From the NCBI RefSeq assembly GCF_004310295.1, contig NZ_SISB01000049.1, positions 1 to 48,454 of the forward strand: 48,454 bases of DNA. Reading direction: 5' to 3'. Below, piece after piece: positions 31,001-39,270 of this stretch; positions within the stretch are counted from its first letter, which is position 1, and every line of letters starts with the position of its first letter. Below the pieces are notes generated by a model. The model saw only the letters and a list, made by a program, of their open reading frames with translations, ran no database searches and was not told the DNA's origin. The translations under genes and the position numbers were made by a program. This DNA is from Pseudomonas sp. BGI-2 (lineage in GTDB: Bacteria > Pseudomonadota > Gammaproteobacteria > Pseudomonadales > Pseudomonadaceae).

Positions 31001-32970
31001 TGCAGAAAGACAGCATCACCGTGGTCGGTGTCGGCGACATGGCCGGTGACGTGTTCGGTAACGGCTTGTTGATGTCGGAGACGCTGCAACTGGTCGCCGC
31101 ATTCAACCACCTGCACATCTTCATCGACCCGAACCCTGAGCCGGCGAACAGCTTTGCCGAGCGTCAGCGCCTGTTCGACCTGCCGCGTTCGGCGTGGTCG
31201 GATTACGACACCAGCATCATGTCCGAAGGCGGCGGGATCTTCTCCCGTAGCGCGAAAAGCATCGCGATTTCCCCGCAGATGAAAGAGCGTTTCGACATTC
31301 AGGCTGACAAGCTGACCCCGACCGAACTGCTGAATGCCTTGCTCAAGGCCCCGGTGGACCTGTTGTGGAACGGCGGTATCGGTACTTACGTCAAAGCCAG
31401 CAGCGAAAGCCACGCCGATGTCGGCGACAAGGCCAACGATGCACTGCGCGTGAACGGTAACGAACTGCGCTGCAAAGTCGTGGGCGAGGGCGGTAACCTC
31501 GGTATGACCCAACTGGGTCGTGTCGAATTCGGTCTAAATGGCGGCGGTTCCAACACCGACTTCATCGACAACGCCGGTGGCGTGGACTGCTCCGACCACG
31601 AAGTAAACATCAAGATCCTGCTGAACGAAGTGGTTCAGGCCGGTGACATGACCGACAAGCAACGTAACCAGTTGCTGGCGAGCATGACCGACGAAGTCGG
31701 CAACCTGGTGCTCGGCAATAACTACAAGCAGACTCAGGCCCTGTCCCTCGCGGCCCGTCGTGCCTTGCCGCGGATTGCCGAATACAAGCGTCTGATGAAC
31801 GATCTGGAAGGCCGCGGCAAGCTGGATCGCGCCATCGAGTTCCTGCCGGCTGAAGAAGCGATCAACGAGCGCATCGCGGCAGGCCATGGCCTGACCCGTG
31901 CCGAGCTGTCGGTGCTGATCTCCTACAGCAAGATCGACCTCAAGGAAGCGCTGCTTAACTCCCAGGTGCCGGACGACGACTACCTGACGCGCGACATGGA
32001 AACCGCTTTCCCGCCGAGCCTGGTGAGCAAGTTCTCCGACGCCATGCGCCGTCACCGTCTGAAGCGCGAAATCGTCAGCACCCAGATCGCCAACGATCTG
32101 GTGAACCACATGGGTATCACCTTCGTTCAACGACTCAAAGAGTCGACCGGCATGAGCCCGGCGAACGTGGCCGGTGCCTATGTGATCGTGCGTGACATCT
32201 TCCATCTCCCGCACTGGTTCCGTCAGATCGAAGCACTGGATTACCAGGTTTCCGCCGACGTACAACTGGAGCTGATGGACGAGCTGATGCGTCTGGGCCG
32301 TCGCGCTACGCGCTGGTTCCTGCGTGCCCGCCGCAACGAGCAGAACGCTGCCCGTGACGTCGCCCACTTCGGTCCGCATCTGAAGGAGTTGGGTCTCAAG
32401 CTCGACGAACTGCTCAGTGGCGAGATCCACGAGAACTGGCAGGCCCGCTATGAGGCGTACGTCGAAGCCGGTGTGCCGGAGTTGCTCGCGCGCATGGTGG
32501 CTGGCACTTCGCACCTGTACACGCTGCTGCCGATCATCGAGGCTTCCGACGTGACCGGCCAGAACCCTGCGGACGTGGCGAAAGCTTACTTCGCCGTGGG
32601 CAGCGCGCTGGACATCACTTGGTACCTGCAACAGATCAGCGCTCTGCCGGTTGAAAACAACTGGCAGGCCCTGGCCCGTGAGGCGTTCCGTGATGACGTT
32701 GACTGGCAACAACGTGCGATCACCATCTCGGTCCTGCAACAGGGCGACGGCACCCAGGACGTGGAAACACGCCTGGCGCTGTGGATGGAAGAGCACAAAG
32801 GCATGATCGAACGCTGGCGCGCCATGCTGGTGGAGATCCGTGCGGCGAGCGGCACTGACTACGCGATGTATGCGGTGGCCAACCGTGAGTTGCTGGACCT
32901 GGCGTTGAGTGGGCAAGCGGTAGTGCCTGCCACTGTCACCGCCAGTGTAGAACTGGAGCCGGCGGCCTGA
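28069..32970 (+). CDS. gdhB: NAD-specific glutamate dehydrogenase, large type
   Basis: The 1633-aa protein oxidises glutamate to 2-oxoglutarate and ammonia with NAD+. The length matches the 180-kDa class of Pseudomonas. The first 700 residues are the regulatory ACT-like region. The catalytic part starts near 780, with GGLRWSDREEDFRTEVLGL and the VGAKGGF lysine motif near 849. The nucleotide domain follows with VVGVGDMAGDVFGNG near 985, then DNAGGVDCSDHEVN near 1165. ATG 28069 has GGAG eight bases upstream; the frame opens 48 nt earlier without a site. It is monocistronic with its own terminator. Confidence 0.95.
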   Translation: MAFFTAASKADFQHQLQAALAQHISEQALPQVALFAEQFFGIISLDELTQRRLSDLAGCTLSAWRLLERFDHAQPQVRVYNPDYERHGWQSTHTAVEVLHHDLPFLVDSVRTELNRRGYSIHTLQTTVLSVRRGSKGELLEILPKGTQGEGILQESLMYLEIDRCANAAELNVLTKELEQVLGEVRVAVTDFEPMKAKVQEILSHLDSSQFAVDPEEKAEIKSFLEWLVGNHFTFLGYEEFVVRDEVDGGHIVYDQDSFLGLTKLLRTGLTYDDLRIEDYAVNYLREPTLLSFAKAAHPSRVHRPAYPDYVSIREIDADGKVIKECRFMGLYTSSVYGESVRVIPYIRRKVEEIERRSGFQPKAHLGKELAQVVEVLPRDDLFQTPVDELFSTVMSIVQIQERNKIRVFLRKDPYGRFCYCLAYVPRDIYSTEVRQKIQQVLMDRLKASDCEFWTFFSESVLARVQLILRVDPKNRLDIDPVLLEKEVVQACRSWQDDYASLTVESFGEASGTNVLADFPKGFPAGYRERFAAHSAVVDMQHLLSLTEKNPLVMSFYQPLGQVSGQRELHCKLYHADTPLALSDVLPILENLGLRVLGEFPYRLRHNNGREFWIHDFAFTAAEGLELDIQQLNDTLQDAFVHIVRGDAENDAFNRLVLTAGLPWRDVALLRAYARYMKQIRLGFDLGYIASTLNNHTDIARELTRLFKTRFYLARKLTGDDLEDKQQRLEHAIIAALDEVQVLNEDRILRRYLDLIKATLRTNFYQTDANGKNKSYFSFKFNPHQIPELPKPVPKFEIFVYSPRVEGVHLRFGNVARGGLRWSDREEDFRTEVLGLVKAQQVKNSVIVPVGAKGGFLPRRLPLGGSRDEIAAEGIACYRIFISGLLDITDNLKDGALVPPANVVRHDDDDPYLVVAADKGTATFSDIANGIAIDYGFWLGDAFASGGSAGYDHKKMGITAKGAWVGVQRHFRERGINVQKDSITVVGVGDMAGDVFGNGLLMSETLQLVAAFNHLHIFIDPNPEPANSFAERQRLFDLPRSAWSDYDTSIMSEGGGIFSRSAKSIAISPQMKERFDIQADKLTPTELLNALLKAPVDLLWNGGIGTYVKASSESHADVGDKANDALRVNGNELRCKVVGEGGNLGMTQLGRVEFGLNGGGSNTDFIDNAGGVDCSDHEVNIKILLNEVVQAGDMTDKQRNQLLASMTDEVGNLVLGNNYKQTQALSLAARRALPRIAEYKRLMNDLEGRGKLDRAIEFLPAEEAINERIAAGHGLTRAELSVLISYSKIDLKEALLNSQVPDDDYLTRDMETAFPPSLVSKFSDAMRRHRLKREIVSTQIANDLVNHMGITFVQRLKESTGMSPANVAGAYVIVRDIFHLPHWFRQIEALDYQVSADVQLELMDELMRLGRRATRWFLRARRNEQNAARDVAHFGPHLKELGLKLDELLSGEIHENWQARYEAYVEAGVPELLARMVAGTSHLYTLLPIIEASDVTGQNPADVAKAYFAVGSALDITWYLQQISALPVENNWQALAREAFRDDVDWQQRAITISVLQQGDGTQDVETRLALWMEEHKGMIERWRAMLVEIRAASGTDYAMYAVANRELLDLALSGQAVVPATVTASVELEPAA

Positions 32971-32985
32971 TCAGTCGCTGAATGA

Positions 32986-33019
32986 AAAAGCCCCGTCTCG
33001 AAAGAGGCGGGGCTTTTTT
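32986..33019 (+). terminator. Rho-independent terminator of gdhB
   Basis: A GC stem (AGCCCCGTCTC with GAGGCGGGGCT, one G-T pair) and a GAAA loop are followed by seven T. It lies 16 nt after the dehydrogenase stop. Confidence 0.92.
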
Positions 33020-33047
33020 TATCTGCAAGTTTTGTAGTGTTGGGGCG

Positions 33048-33126
33048 GGCCTCTTCGCGGGCAAGCCTCGCTCCTACAGGGAATGAGTGGTTCCTTGTAG
33101 GAGCGAGGCTTGCCCGCGAAGAGGCC
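33048..33126. repeat. REP palindrome pair
   Basis: Arms 33048-33078 and 33096-33126 are perfect inverted copies of the same REP type as at 27098-27196, here with GGCCTCTTCGCGG ends. It lies between the dehydrogenase terminator and the frameshifted lipoprotein gene. Confidence 0.9.
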
Positions 33127-33133
33127 ATTCGCC

Positions 33134-33843
33134 TTAATACAACTTCTGACCTGCTGTGTTGTCGATCGTCGACACTTTATCTGTCGATCTGGTCAATAAA
33201 TTACTGAGCGACTGGTCAAACATTTGTAATGCCCGTACTTGCACATTCTGTTGTTCATTAATATCCGCCACTGACTCTTCGCTACGTTTGTAATCCGCCC
33301 ACGCTGGACTCAGCGCCTTAGCGTCATGCCTTGTGCAGTACCGATGTAATTGAAGTTCGAATCATAGAACTCCGCACTCACATTTGCCTCGATATCCGAA
33401 CTGCGCGACGTCATCAATTGGCTGCGGGTGTCAACGATGGCGACCACGTCCGGCTTCGCCGCTCTGAGGCTTTGCATGTCAGGGAACACCGTCACCGAGC
33501 CGAACTGGCGTTGCAACGATGCCTTGACCCAGTCCACCGCATGGTCCGGCCTGGAGGTGGCCACGTAGGCGTCGTGGATCGGCTGCACCAGCAGGCTCTG
33601 GTCGAAACCGGTGCCGGCGTTGGCCTGATAGTGCTGCAGGTAGGCGCGGTTGGCCTGGATGTTGCGGCGGTAGACGATGCCCAGTGAAACATGGCTGCCA
33701 TTGGGAACATGCGTGGCACTGCTGCGGCCAACCGGCTCAGTGAAGACGCCGTCCAGCGAAGATACCGCTTTGGGTGCGGTGGGAACTGAGCAGCCCGTCA
33801 ACAGAACGGTCATTGTTAAGGTACTGACAAGCGCAAGTTTCAT
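33134..33843 (-). pseudogene. Lipoprotein gene with a frameshift
   Basis: ATG 33843 starts a protein with a lipobox (MKLALV...LLTGC at 12-17) and about 170 residues in frame, ending early at 33310. Just after codon 172, near 33328, the next frame continues without stops for about 60 residues to TAA at 33134, in protein-like sequence (ALSPAWADYKRSEESV and so on). Inserting one C in the GGC there joins both parts. So one base has been lost, or the sequence has an error. The family is an envelope lipoprotein with an alpha/beta domain; function unknown. Confidence 0.78.
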
Positions 33844-34010
33844 GGTGTTTTTCCAGTGGAACAACTTGGGTCGCAAAGTTGTAGTGCCGGGTTGCCCGGC
33901 GTGTTTCAAGACTAAACCTGTCGCTGCTTAGTGAAGCCAATCAGCACTTCCTGGGTGACCAATAGTTTAATTGGGCTTAAACGAGGCCCGGTCATTACAC
34001 CGGGAAATAA

Positions 34011-34040
34011 AAAGGCCCGGAACGTTAATTCGGGCCTTTT
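34011..34040. terminator. Stem-loop with T tract
   Basis: AAAGGCCCG (34011-34019) pairs with CGGGCCTTT (34031-34039). The loop is about 11 nt and a T-rich run follows; an A-rich run precedes, so it can work in both directions. No gene ends next to it on either strand, so it may be left from a lost gene. Confidence 0.65.
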
Positions 34041-34157
34041 ATTTATGGCTGTCTTTCAGCGATCAGTTTTCCAAGTGGAAACAACGATAATCCGCAGTCC
34101 GATCCAATCAAACAGCCAATATTCGGGAAGGTGAGGGGACCAATCCAACACAGAATT

Positions 34158-34319
34158 TTTTGTAGCTGCCTTGTCGTGAGGGGATTTATCCCCGTCCGGC
34201 TGCGAAGCAGTTGTAAACCCGGCCAGCACGGTCCTGCTGAGAAACCGCGTGGTCTGATTTTACGACTGCTGCGCAGCCGAACGGGGATAAATCCCCTTGC
34301 CACAAGGTAGCTGCTACAA
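34158..34319. repeat. Long imperfect inverted repeat, MITE-like
   Basis: The ends TTGTAGCTGCC and its partner near GGTAGCTGCTACAA enclose about 160 nt. Inner matching segments are GGGGATTTATCCCCGT with ACGGGGATAAATCCCC, and CGGCTGCGAAGCAGT with ACTGCTGCGCAGCCG. It has no coding content. It resembles intergenic repeat elements of Pseudomonas but not the REP type. Confidence 0.75.
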
Positions 34320-34324
34320 AGGGT

Positions 34325-34618
34325 CTAGCGAATCGGGAAGCTGTTGAAATCCACTGAATTCGCCAATTGGCTGTCGATCAGGCCAATGAAGCCTTGTACT
34401 TCAGGGCAGTTGAAATGCATCTGCATAGCCGCTTCCGATTGCCAGCGGGCGCTGACGTTCCAGCGGTTGCTGTCCTCTGGGCAGCGGTCGACCATATAGG
34501 AATCACAGCCCGGTTGTTGACGCAGGGTGTCGACAATCTTTTGCAGTTGCTTACCCAGTTCATCCGAGCGGCCGGCGGCGGCCTGCACCTTTATGGTATT
34601 GATCACTTCGTTGGACAT
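34325..34618 (-). CDS. Antibiotic biosynthesis monooxygenase (ABM) family protein
   Basis: The 97-aa protein fits the small ferredoxin-like ABM fold (dimeric alpha+beta barrel). It has INTIKVQAAAGRSDEL at the start, the helix LGKQLQKIVDTLRQQPGCDSY, then WNVSARWQSEAAMQMHF near 53-69. Such enzymes act on quinols or as stress proteins. AGGAG lies eight bases before ATG 34618. It is downstream of the MocR gene on the same strand but 120 nt separate them. Confidence 0.82.
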   Translation of the reverse strand: MSNEVINTIKVQAAAGRSDELGKQLQKIVDTLRQQPGCDSYMVDRCPEDSNRWNVSARWQSEAAMQMHFNCPEVQGFIGLIDSQLANSVDFNSFPIR

Positions 34619-34741
34619 TGCTCACACTCCTGAATCAGGCCGGACGAATCCTGCTCATTGAGGGATAACGCTTATGCAGGATAGGCCTGCACCTTGGGAC
34701 CGCCAATAGCCAATCGCCGGATAAAGCCGCAGACCAATCGA

Positions 34742-36175
34742 TCAGGCCACCTGTTGCAGAATGTCGTGCAAACGGTCCAGCGCGGTGTCGATGTCCAGGG
34801 TTTCGATGGCACCAAAGCCCAGGAAAAGCCCGGCCCGTGGCGCTTGCTGGTAGAAAAAGCTGTCGATCGCGTAGAGCCCGACTTCGACTTTTTTGGCCAG
34901 CTCGATCACCAATGGAATATCGATAGGCACTTTGCACATAACCACCATGTGGAAACCGGCCGTAGTGGGCACAGGTTCCAGCCAGGGTGAAAGGTCGCCC
35001 GCCATGCGCGTCAGAATCCGCTCGCGGCGCCCGGCATAGATCGTATGGCAGCGCCGGATGTGCTTGAGCAGGCAGCCTTCAGCGATGAATTTGGCCAGCG
35101 CCCATTGGGGCAGGGTGGAGGTGTGCAGGTCGGTGAGCTGCTTGGCGCGGATGACGGCTTCAAGAATCGCCGGCGGCAACACCGCATAACCAAGCCGCAG
35201 CTCCGGCAACATGGTTTTGGAAAAGGTCCCGACGTAGGCGACGATGCCGCGCTCATCCATGCTTTGCAGTGAATCGGTGGGGCGGCCTTCGTAGCGAAAT
35301 TCGCTGTCGTAGTCGTCCTCGATGATGATCGCGCCCAACTCGTGGGCCCGCTCCAGCAGCGCCACCCGGCGCGCCTGACTCATCGGCATGCCCAACGGGA
35401 ACTGGTGGGACGGCGTGACGTAAATCAGCCGGGTGCCCAGGGGGATTTTATCCACCTCAATCCCTTCGGCATCCACCGGCACCCCGATCACCGTGGCCCC
35501 GTGGGTGCCAAACAACAGACGTGCCGGCGGATAGCCGGGGTCTTCCATGGCGACAATGCTGCCTGGACGCGTCAACACCCGGGAGATCAAGTCCAGCGCC
35601 TGTTGCGCGCCGTTGCACACCACCACGTCTTCGTCCTGGCAATTGACCCCGCGAGAAAACGCGATGTGTCGGGCGATTGCATTACGCAGCGCCGGCAGGC
35701 CTTCGGGCAAGCTGTAGAAGCCCTTCGACGCGGCGATCTGGCGTAACGCGTGGGAGGTGCAGCGCCGCCAATCGTCCTGCGGGAACTGGCCTTTGCTGGT
35801 CGCGCCACCGATGAAGTCGTAGCGTAACGAGCCTTCCAGGGTCGGGTGACGCAAAAACACCGGCAGCTTGCGCCAGGACTCGATCACCTCAAAGCTCGCC
35901 AACTGCGAATGGCTTTGCTTGGGGGCGGCGTTGGCTGTCCGGGCATTGACGAACGTGCCTTTGCCGATCACCCCGGTGAGGAAGTTCTCGTACGTGAGTT
36001 GTGCATAGGTGTCGGAAATGGTCTTGCGCGAAATGCTCAGCTGTTCGGCCAGCAAGCGGCTGGGCGGCAACTGTGTCCCGGCTGTCAGGCGGCCGGATTC
36101 AATGGCGCTGCGCAGTTGGTTGTACAACTGGCCTGCCAGGTCCTTGCGGCCGTTGATGACGACATGAAGTTCCAT
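34742..36175 (-). CDS. MocR-family (GntR-aminotransferase) transcription regulator
   Basis: The 477-aa protein has an N-terminal winged helix of GntR type (residues 10-78: LYNQLRSAIESGRLTAGTQLPPSR) and a fold-type I aminotransferase domain from about 110. PLP-binding features are visible: DxPGYPPA near 212-219, IIIEDDYDSEFRY near 288-300, and the lysine in TFSKTM near 323. MocR proteins sense PLP or amine ligands. It is divergent from the AhpD-like gene 205 nt away, its likely target. Confidence 0.9.
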   Translation of the reverse strand: MELHVVINGRKDLAGQLYNQLRSAIESGRLTAGTQLPPSRLLAEQLSISRKTISDTYAQLTYENFLTGVIGKGTFVNARTANAAPKQSHSQLASFEVIESWRKLPVFLRHPTLEGSLRYDFIGGATSKGQFPQDDWRRCTSHALRQIAASKGFYSLPEGLPALRNAIARHIAFSRGVNCQDEDVVVCNGAQQALDLISRVLTRPGSIVAMEDPGYPPARLLFGTHGATVIGVPVDAEGIEVDKIPLGTRLIYVTPSHQFPLGMPMSQARRVALLERAHELGAIIIEDDYDSEFRYEGRPTDSLQSMDERGIVAYVGTFSKTMLPELRLGYAVLPPAILEAVIRAKQLTDLHTSTLPQWALAKFIAEGCLLKHIRRCHTIYAGRRERILTRMAGDLSPWLEPVPTTAGFHMVVMCKVPIDIPLVIELAKKVEVGLYAIDSFFYQQAPRAGLFLGFGAIETLDIDTALDRLHDILQQVA

Positions 36176-36380
36176 ACCGGCGAGGCTCCTGGGGCGATTG
36201 AGGCGCTTGTGGGTCGCGCCAGATTACCCGCATGAGCCGCTGTGCAGAAGTTGCGTGGGCGAAAAACCCCGGATTGGTCTGCCGGCGAATGGTCCACGGC
36301 TTTTTCGCTGAATTGGATCTGTAACGTCCGTGCGCCAGCGCCTACCTTGGAAGTCTCTATTTGATCCAAGAGGTCGCTCC

Positions 36381-36821
36381 ATGAATGCCCGCCTGGATTA
36401 CTACAGCGCATCGCCCAAAGCGATGAAAGCGATGATTGCCATGGAGGCCTTGACCAGCAACCTCAGCATTGAGCCGGCCTTGCTGCATTTGATCAAGATC
36501 CGCGCCTCGCAACTCAATGGCTGCGCCTTCTGCACCGACATGCATTCCGTGGATGCACGGCGGCTCGGCGAGACCGATCGGCGCTTGTATTCGATTGTGG
36601 TGTGGCGCGACAGCGGCTTCTTCAACCCTCGCGAACGCGCGGCGCTGGCCTGGACCGAAGCGGTAACCTTGCTCTCTGAAAACCATGTGCCGGACGACGT
36701 CTACGCCTTGGCCCGGGAGCAGTTCAACGAAAACGAAATGGTCGACTTGACCATCGCGGTCACCACGATCAACAGCTGGAATCGCCTGGCGGTGAGTTTT
36801 CGGCAAAGCCCCAGCAGCTGA
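36381..36821 (+). CDS. AhpD-like / carboxymuconolactone decarboxylase family protein
   Basis: The 146-aa helical protein has the catalytic CxxC pair and His of the family (NGCAFCTDMH, C48, C51, H55), which gives peroxidase-type redox activity. ATG 36381 is chosen over the longer frame from 36330 because the family starts with MNARLDYYSASP. The gene is divergent from the MocR regulator. In other pseudomonads such pairs are commonly linked, which supports regulation by it. Confidence 0.87.
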   Translation: MNARLDYYSASPKAMKAMIAMEALTSNLSIEPALLHLIKIRASQLNGCAFCTDMHSVDARRLGETDRRLYSIVVWRDSGFFNPRERAALAWTEAVTLLSENHVPDDVYALAREQFNENEMVDLTIAVTTINSWNRLAVSFRQSPSS

Positions 36822-36908
36822 ATCGATTTTCCGCGCCGGGTGTCACGTCAGGTTCATAAACGCTGCGCAGGATGAGGTTTTCAAGGATAGATCGACAAGG
36901 AGTCATTG

Positions 36909-37838
36909 ATGTCATTCATGGAATCCACCCGCGCCGCCAGTATCGATCCGGTACTGGCGCAGTCTTTCCGGGTCAGCGCCCGTTGCGGTTGTTTCATGCA
37001 AGCGGCCCGCAGCCTCAACATCAAATCAACCCAGTTGCGCAAACACCTGGCGCAACTTGAAACGCAATTGCAGTGTTCGCTGTTCAATCATCAGGACAAT
37101 GGCCTGGCCTTGAGTCATGAAGGGTTGCAGCTTCAGGCGCAATTGATCGCCCTGGCCCATGAGCACGACGTGCCGGTGATCGAACAGCCGCTGATTCGAC
37201 TGGCCGTGGCCGAGTCGATTCTGCACGACATTCTGGGGCGAGATCTGGTCTCGCTGTTGCGACGCAACGCCAGCGTTCGCCTGGATATCATCACGCTGGA
37301 CAGTGAACTGTCGTTGCAGGCGATCAGTGCCGACGTGGTGCTGTGGTTGGCCGGCCCCGATTCACCGCTGCCGGGCCCGAATTTCCCGATCAGTGAGCCG
37401 CAGCGCCTGGCGCGACTGGACTATCTGCCGCACATCGCCAAACGTTATTCGCGGGTTGCGGCCCGTCCCGACAGCCTCGATGACCTGGCCGACTTCATGT
37501 TGGTGCAATGGCTGCCTGACCGTCAGGTCGAGAGTTTTCGGCCGTGGCACGCTGTGATCGATCAGCGCCTGGCCGGCGTGGTGCAGTTGCATTCTTATGA
37601 GCTGATGCTGGAGATGATCCGTTGCAGCGCCTGCATCGGTTTGCTGCCCAATTATATGAGCCGGTTTGATCGCGGGCTGATTGCGCTGTCGGGGCTGTCG
37701 GGGCTGTTCGACCAGCCGATGCAGCGCCAGGTGTGGATGGCGGTCAACGCCGAGTCCAAGGGGCAGGCGGAGGTGCAGATGATTGTCGAGCTGATCCACA
37801 ACACCTTCAATGAGCGGCGCGAGTGGTTTGAAGCCTGA
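36909..37838 (+). CDS. LysR-type transcription regulator
   Basis: The 309-aa protein has an N-terminal HTH (FRVSARCGCFMQAARSLNIKSTQLRKHLAQLE split across 21-52) with the LysR layout, and a C-terminal effector domain (from about 92) with RLAVAESILHDIL and a late ACIGLLPNYM strand. ATG 36909 follows AAGGAG by six bases. The recognition helix is less standard than in typical LysR proteins, with STQLRK replacing the common SxxxR. Target unknown; no divergent partner, since the upstream gene is in the same direction. Confidence 0.83.
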   Translation: MSFMESTRAASIDPVLAQSFRVSARCGCFMQAARSLNIKSTQLRKHLAQLETQLQCSLFNHQDNGLALSHEGLQLQAQLIALAHEHDVPVIEQPLIRLAVAESILHDILGRDLVSLLRRNASVRLDIITLDSELSLQAISADVVLWLAGPDSPLPGPNFPISEPQRLARLDYLPHIAKRYSRVAARPDSLDDLADFMLVQWLPDRQVESFRPWHAVIDQRLAGVVQLHSYELMLEMIRCSACIGLLPNYMSRFDRGLIALSGLSGLFDQPMQRQVWMAVNAESKGQAEVQMIVELIHNTFNERREWFEA

Positions 37839-37927
37839 ACACTGCCCGCTCCCACAAAGGTTCTCGCCAGATAGGAAGAACGCGTTGTAGAGTTGCCGGC
37901 CATGTCTGCATCAAGGATGAGTCACCC

Positions 37928-38449
37928 ATGCCCGCCACCGAACCTGCCATCACCCTCGAACGCTTCAGCGAATCCCACATCGACGGTGTCACCGCGCTCT
38001 ACAACGACCCGGCCATTACCCGTCAGGTGTTGCAAATGCCGTTTCAATCCACTGAAGTCTGGCGTAAACGCCTGGCATCGGATAACGAGCGGCTGGTGAA
38101 ACTGGTTGCGCTGCATCAGGGAATGGTCATTGGCAACATTGGCCTGGAACAGTTCTCGCGGATCCGCCGCAGCCATGCCGGCAGTCTCGGCATGGCGGTC
38201 GCGGTGGAATGGCAGGGCAAAGGTTTGGGGGCAAAACTGCTGGCGGCTGCGCTGGACGTCGCCGACAACTGGATGAACCTGCAACGGGTCGAGCTTTCGG
38301 TGTACGCCGACAACGAAGCGGCCATCGGGCTCTACCGCAAGTTCGGCTTCGAGACCGAAGGCCTGTTCCGCGACTACGCCGTGCGGGACGGCCGGCTGGT
38401 CGATACCTTGAGCATGGCGCGCCTGCGTCGCACGCCCCGATCTGACTGA
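37928..38449 (+). CDS. GNAT-family N-acetyltransferase
   Basis: The 173-aa protein has the full GNAT fold of RimJ/RimL/SpeG type. Acetyl-CoA loop WQGKGLGAKLL lies near 96-106, and the C-terminal motif RVELSVYADNEAAIGLYRKFGFETEG near 120-146 is seen in part as NEAAIGLYRKFGF. Likely substrate is a protein N-terminus, a small amine or an antibiotic; not decidable. It converges on the racemase gene with one base between the stops. Confidence 0.88.
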   Translation: MPATEPAITLERFSESHIDGVTALYNDPAITRQVLQMPFQSTEVWRKRLASDNERLVKLVALHQGMVIGNIGLEQFSRIRRSHAGSLGMAVAVEWQGKGLGAKLLAAALDVADNWMNLQRVELSVYADNEAAIGLYRKFGFETEGLFRDYAVRDGRLVDTLSMARLRRTPRSD

Positions 38450-38450
38450 T

Positions 38451-39143
38451 TCAGTCGCCCAATGCGAAAGCCACCGCCGCCTGCGCATGCAGTTCGGTGG
38501 TGTCGAGCAAGGGCAGGGCGCAGTGCTCGGGTTTGATCAGCAGGCCGATTTCGGTGCAGCCGAGAATGATCGCCTGGGCACCTCGCCGGGTCAGCGACTC
38601 GATGACGCGCTGATACACCTTGCGCGACGCTTCGTTGATCACCCCGACGCACAACTCGTCATAGATGATCCGGTGCACGGCGTTGCGTTCTTCGGCGTCC
38701 GGCACCAGCACCGTCAAGCCCATCGCGCTCAGGCGATCCTTGAGAAAAACCTGTTCCATGGTGAAGGCAGTCCCGAGCAAACCGACCTTCAGTGCACCGG
38801 CATCCACGGCGGCTTGCCCGGTCGGGTCGGCGATGTGCAAAAACGGAATATTGATGGCTGCCTGAATCTGCCCGGCCACCTTGTGCATGGTGTTGGTACA
38901 CAGCACCACGCACTCGGCGCCGCCAGCTTCCAACCGCCGCGCCGCATCCACCAGAATCGCCGCCGCATCGTCCCAGCGACCCGCATGCTGGGCCTGTTCG
39001 ACAGGGCCGAAGTCGACGCTGTACATGAGCAATTTCGCCGAACGCAACGGCCCGAGCCGGTCGCGAACCTGTTGGTTGATGAGGCGGTAATACTCGGCGC
39101 TGGACTCCCAGCTCATGCCGCCGATAAGGCCGATGGTGCGCAT
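38451..39143 (-). CDS. Aspartate/glutamate racemase family protein
   Basis: The 230-aa protein starts MRTIGLIGGMSWESSAEYY, the signature of the aspartate racemase family, and keeps both catalytic cysteines: in VLCTNTMH near 83 and in ILGCTEI near 194. It interconverts L- and D-acidic amino acids or related acids. ATG 39143 has GGAG eight bases upstream; the frame extends 7 codons further without a site. It converges on the GNAT gene. Confidence 0.9.
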   Translation of the reverse strand: MRTIGLIGGMSWESSAEYYRLINQQVRDRLGPLRSAKLLMYSVDFGPVEQAQHAGRWDDAAAILVDAARRLEAGGAECVVLCTNTMHKVAGQIQAAINIPFLHIADPTGQAAVDAGALKVGLLGTAFTMEQVFLKDRLSAMGLTVLVPDAEERNAVHRIIYDELCVGVINEASRKVYQRVIESLTRRGAQAIILGCTEIGLLIKPEHCALPLLDTTELHAQAAVAFALGD

Positions 39144-39270
39144 GTAACTCTCCGATTTTTCCAACTGGGGAGAGTGTCCATCGTTTTGGGCAGGTGATGC
39201 CAGTGTATTGGGTGGATTATGTCTCGCTCGCCCTGAAGCGCCCGCTTCAGGGGTATGCGGGCGCGGGCGA

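Larger units (their letters stand above)
33844..34324. other. 481-nt gene-free stretch
   Basis: No credible gene: the 67-codon frame at 33931-34134 begins without a ribosome binding site and crosses a terminator. It holds the lipoprotein promoter region, a terminator at 34011-34040 and a long inverted repeat at 34158-34319. Confidence 0.65.

Noticed and set aside
28039..31512. 1157-codon open frame antisense to the glutamate dehydrogenase gene
   Set aside because: It mirrors the codon bias of the sense gene in a GC-rich genome, has no ribosome binding site and no protein-like domain pattern. The sense frame is certain.
31534..32916. 460-codon antisense frame in the same gene
   Set aside because: Same reason: shadow of the strongly biased sense codons.
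33931..34134. 67-codon plus-strand frame
   Set aside because: It has a non-ATG start without a Shine-Dalgarno sequence and runs through a terminator stem.
37845..37860. Single REP-like half site (CCCGCTCCCACA) after the LysR gene
   Set aside because: No partner arm nearby and too short to call as an element.
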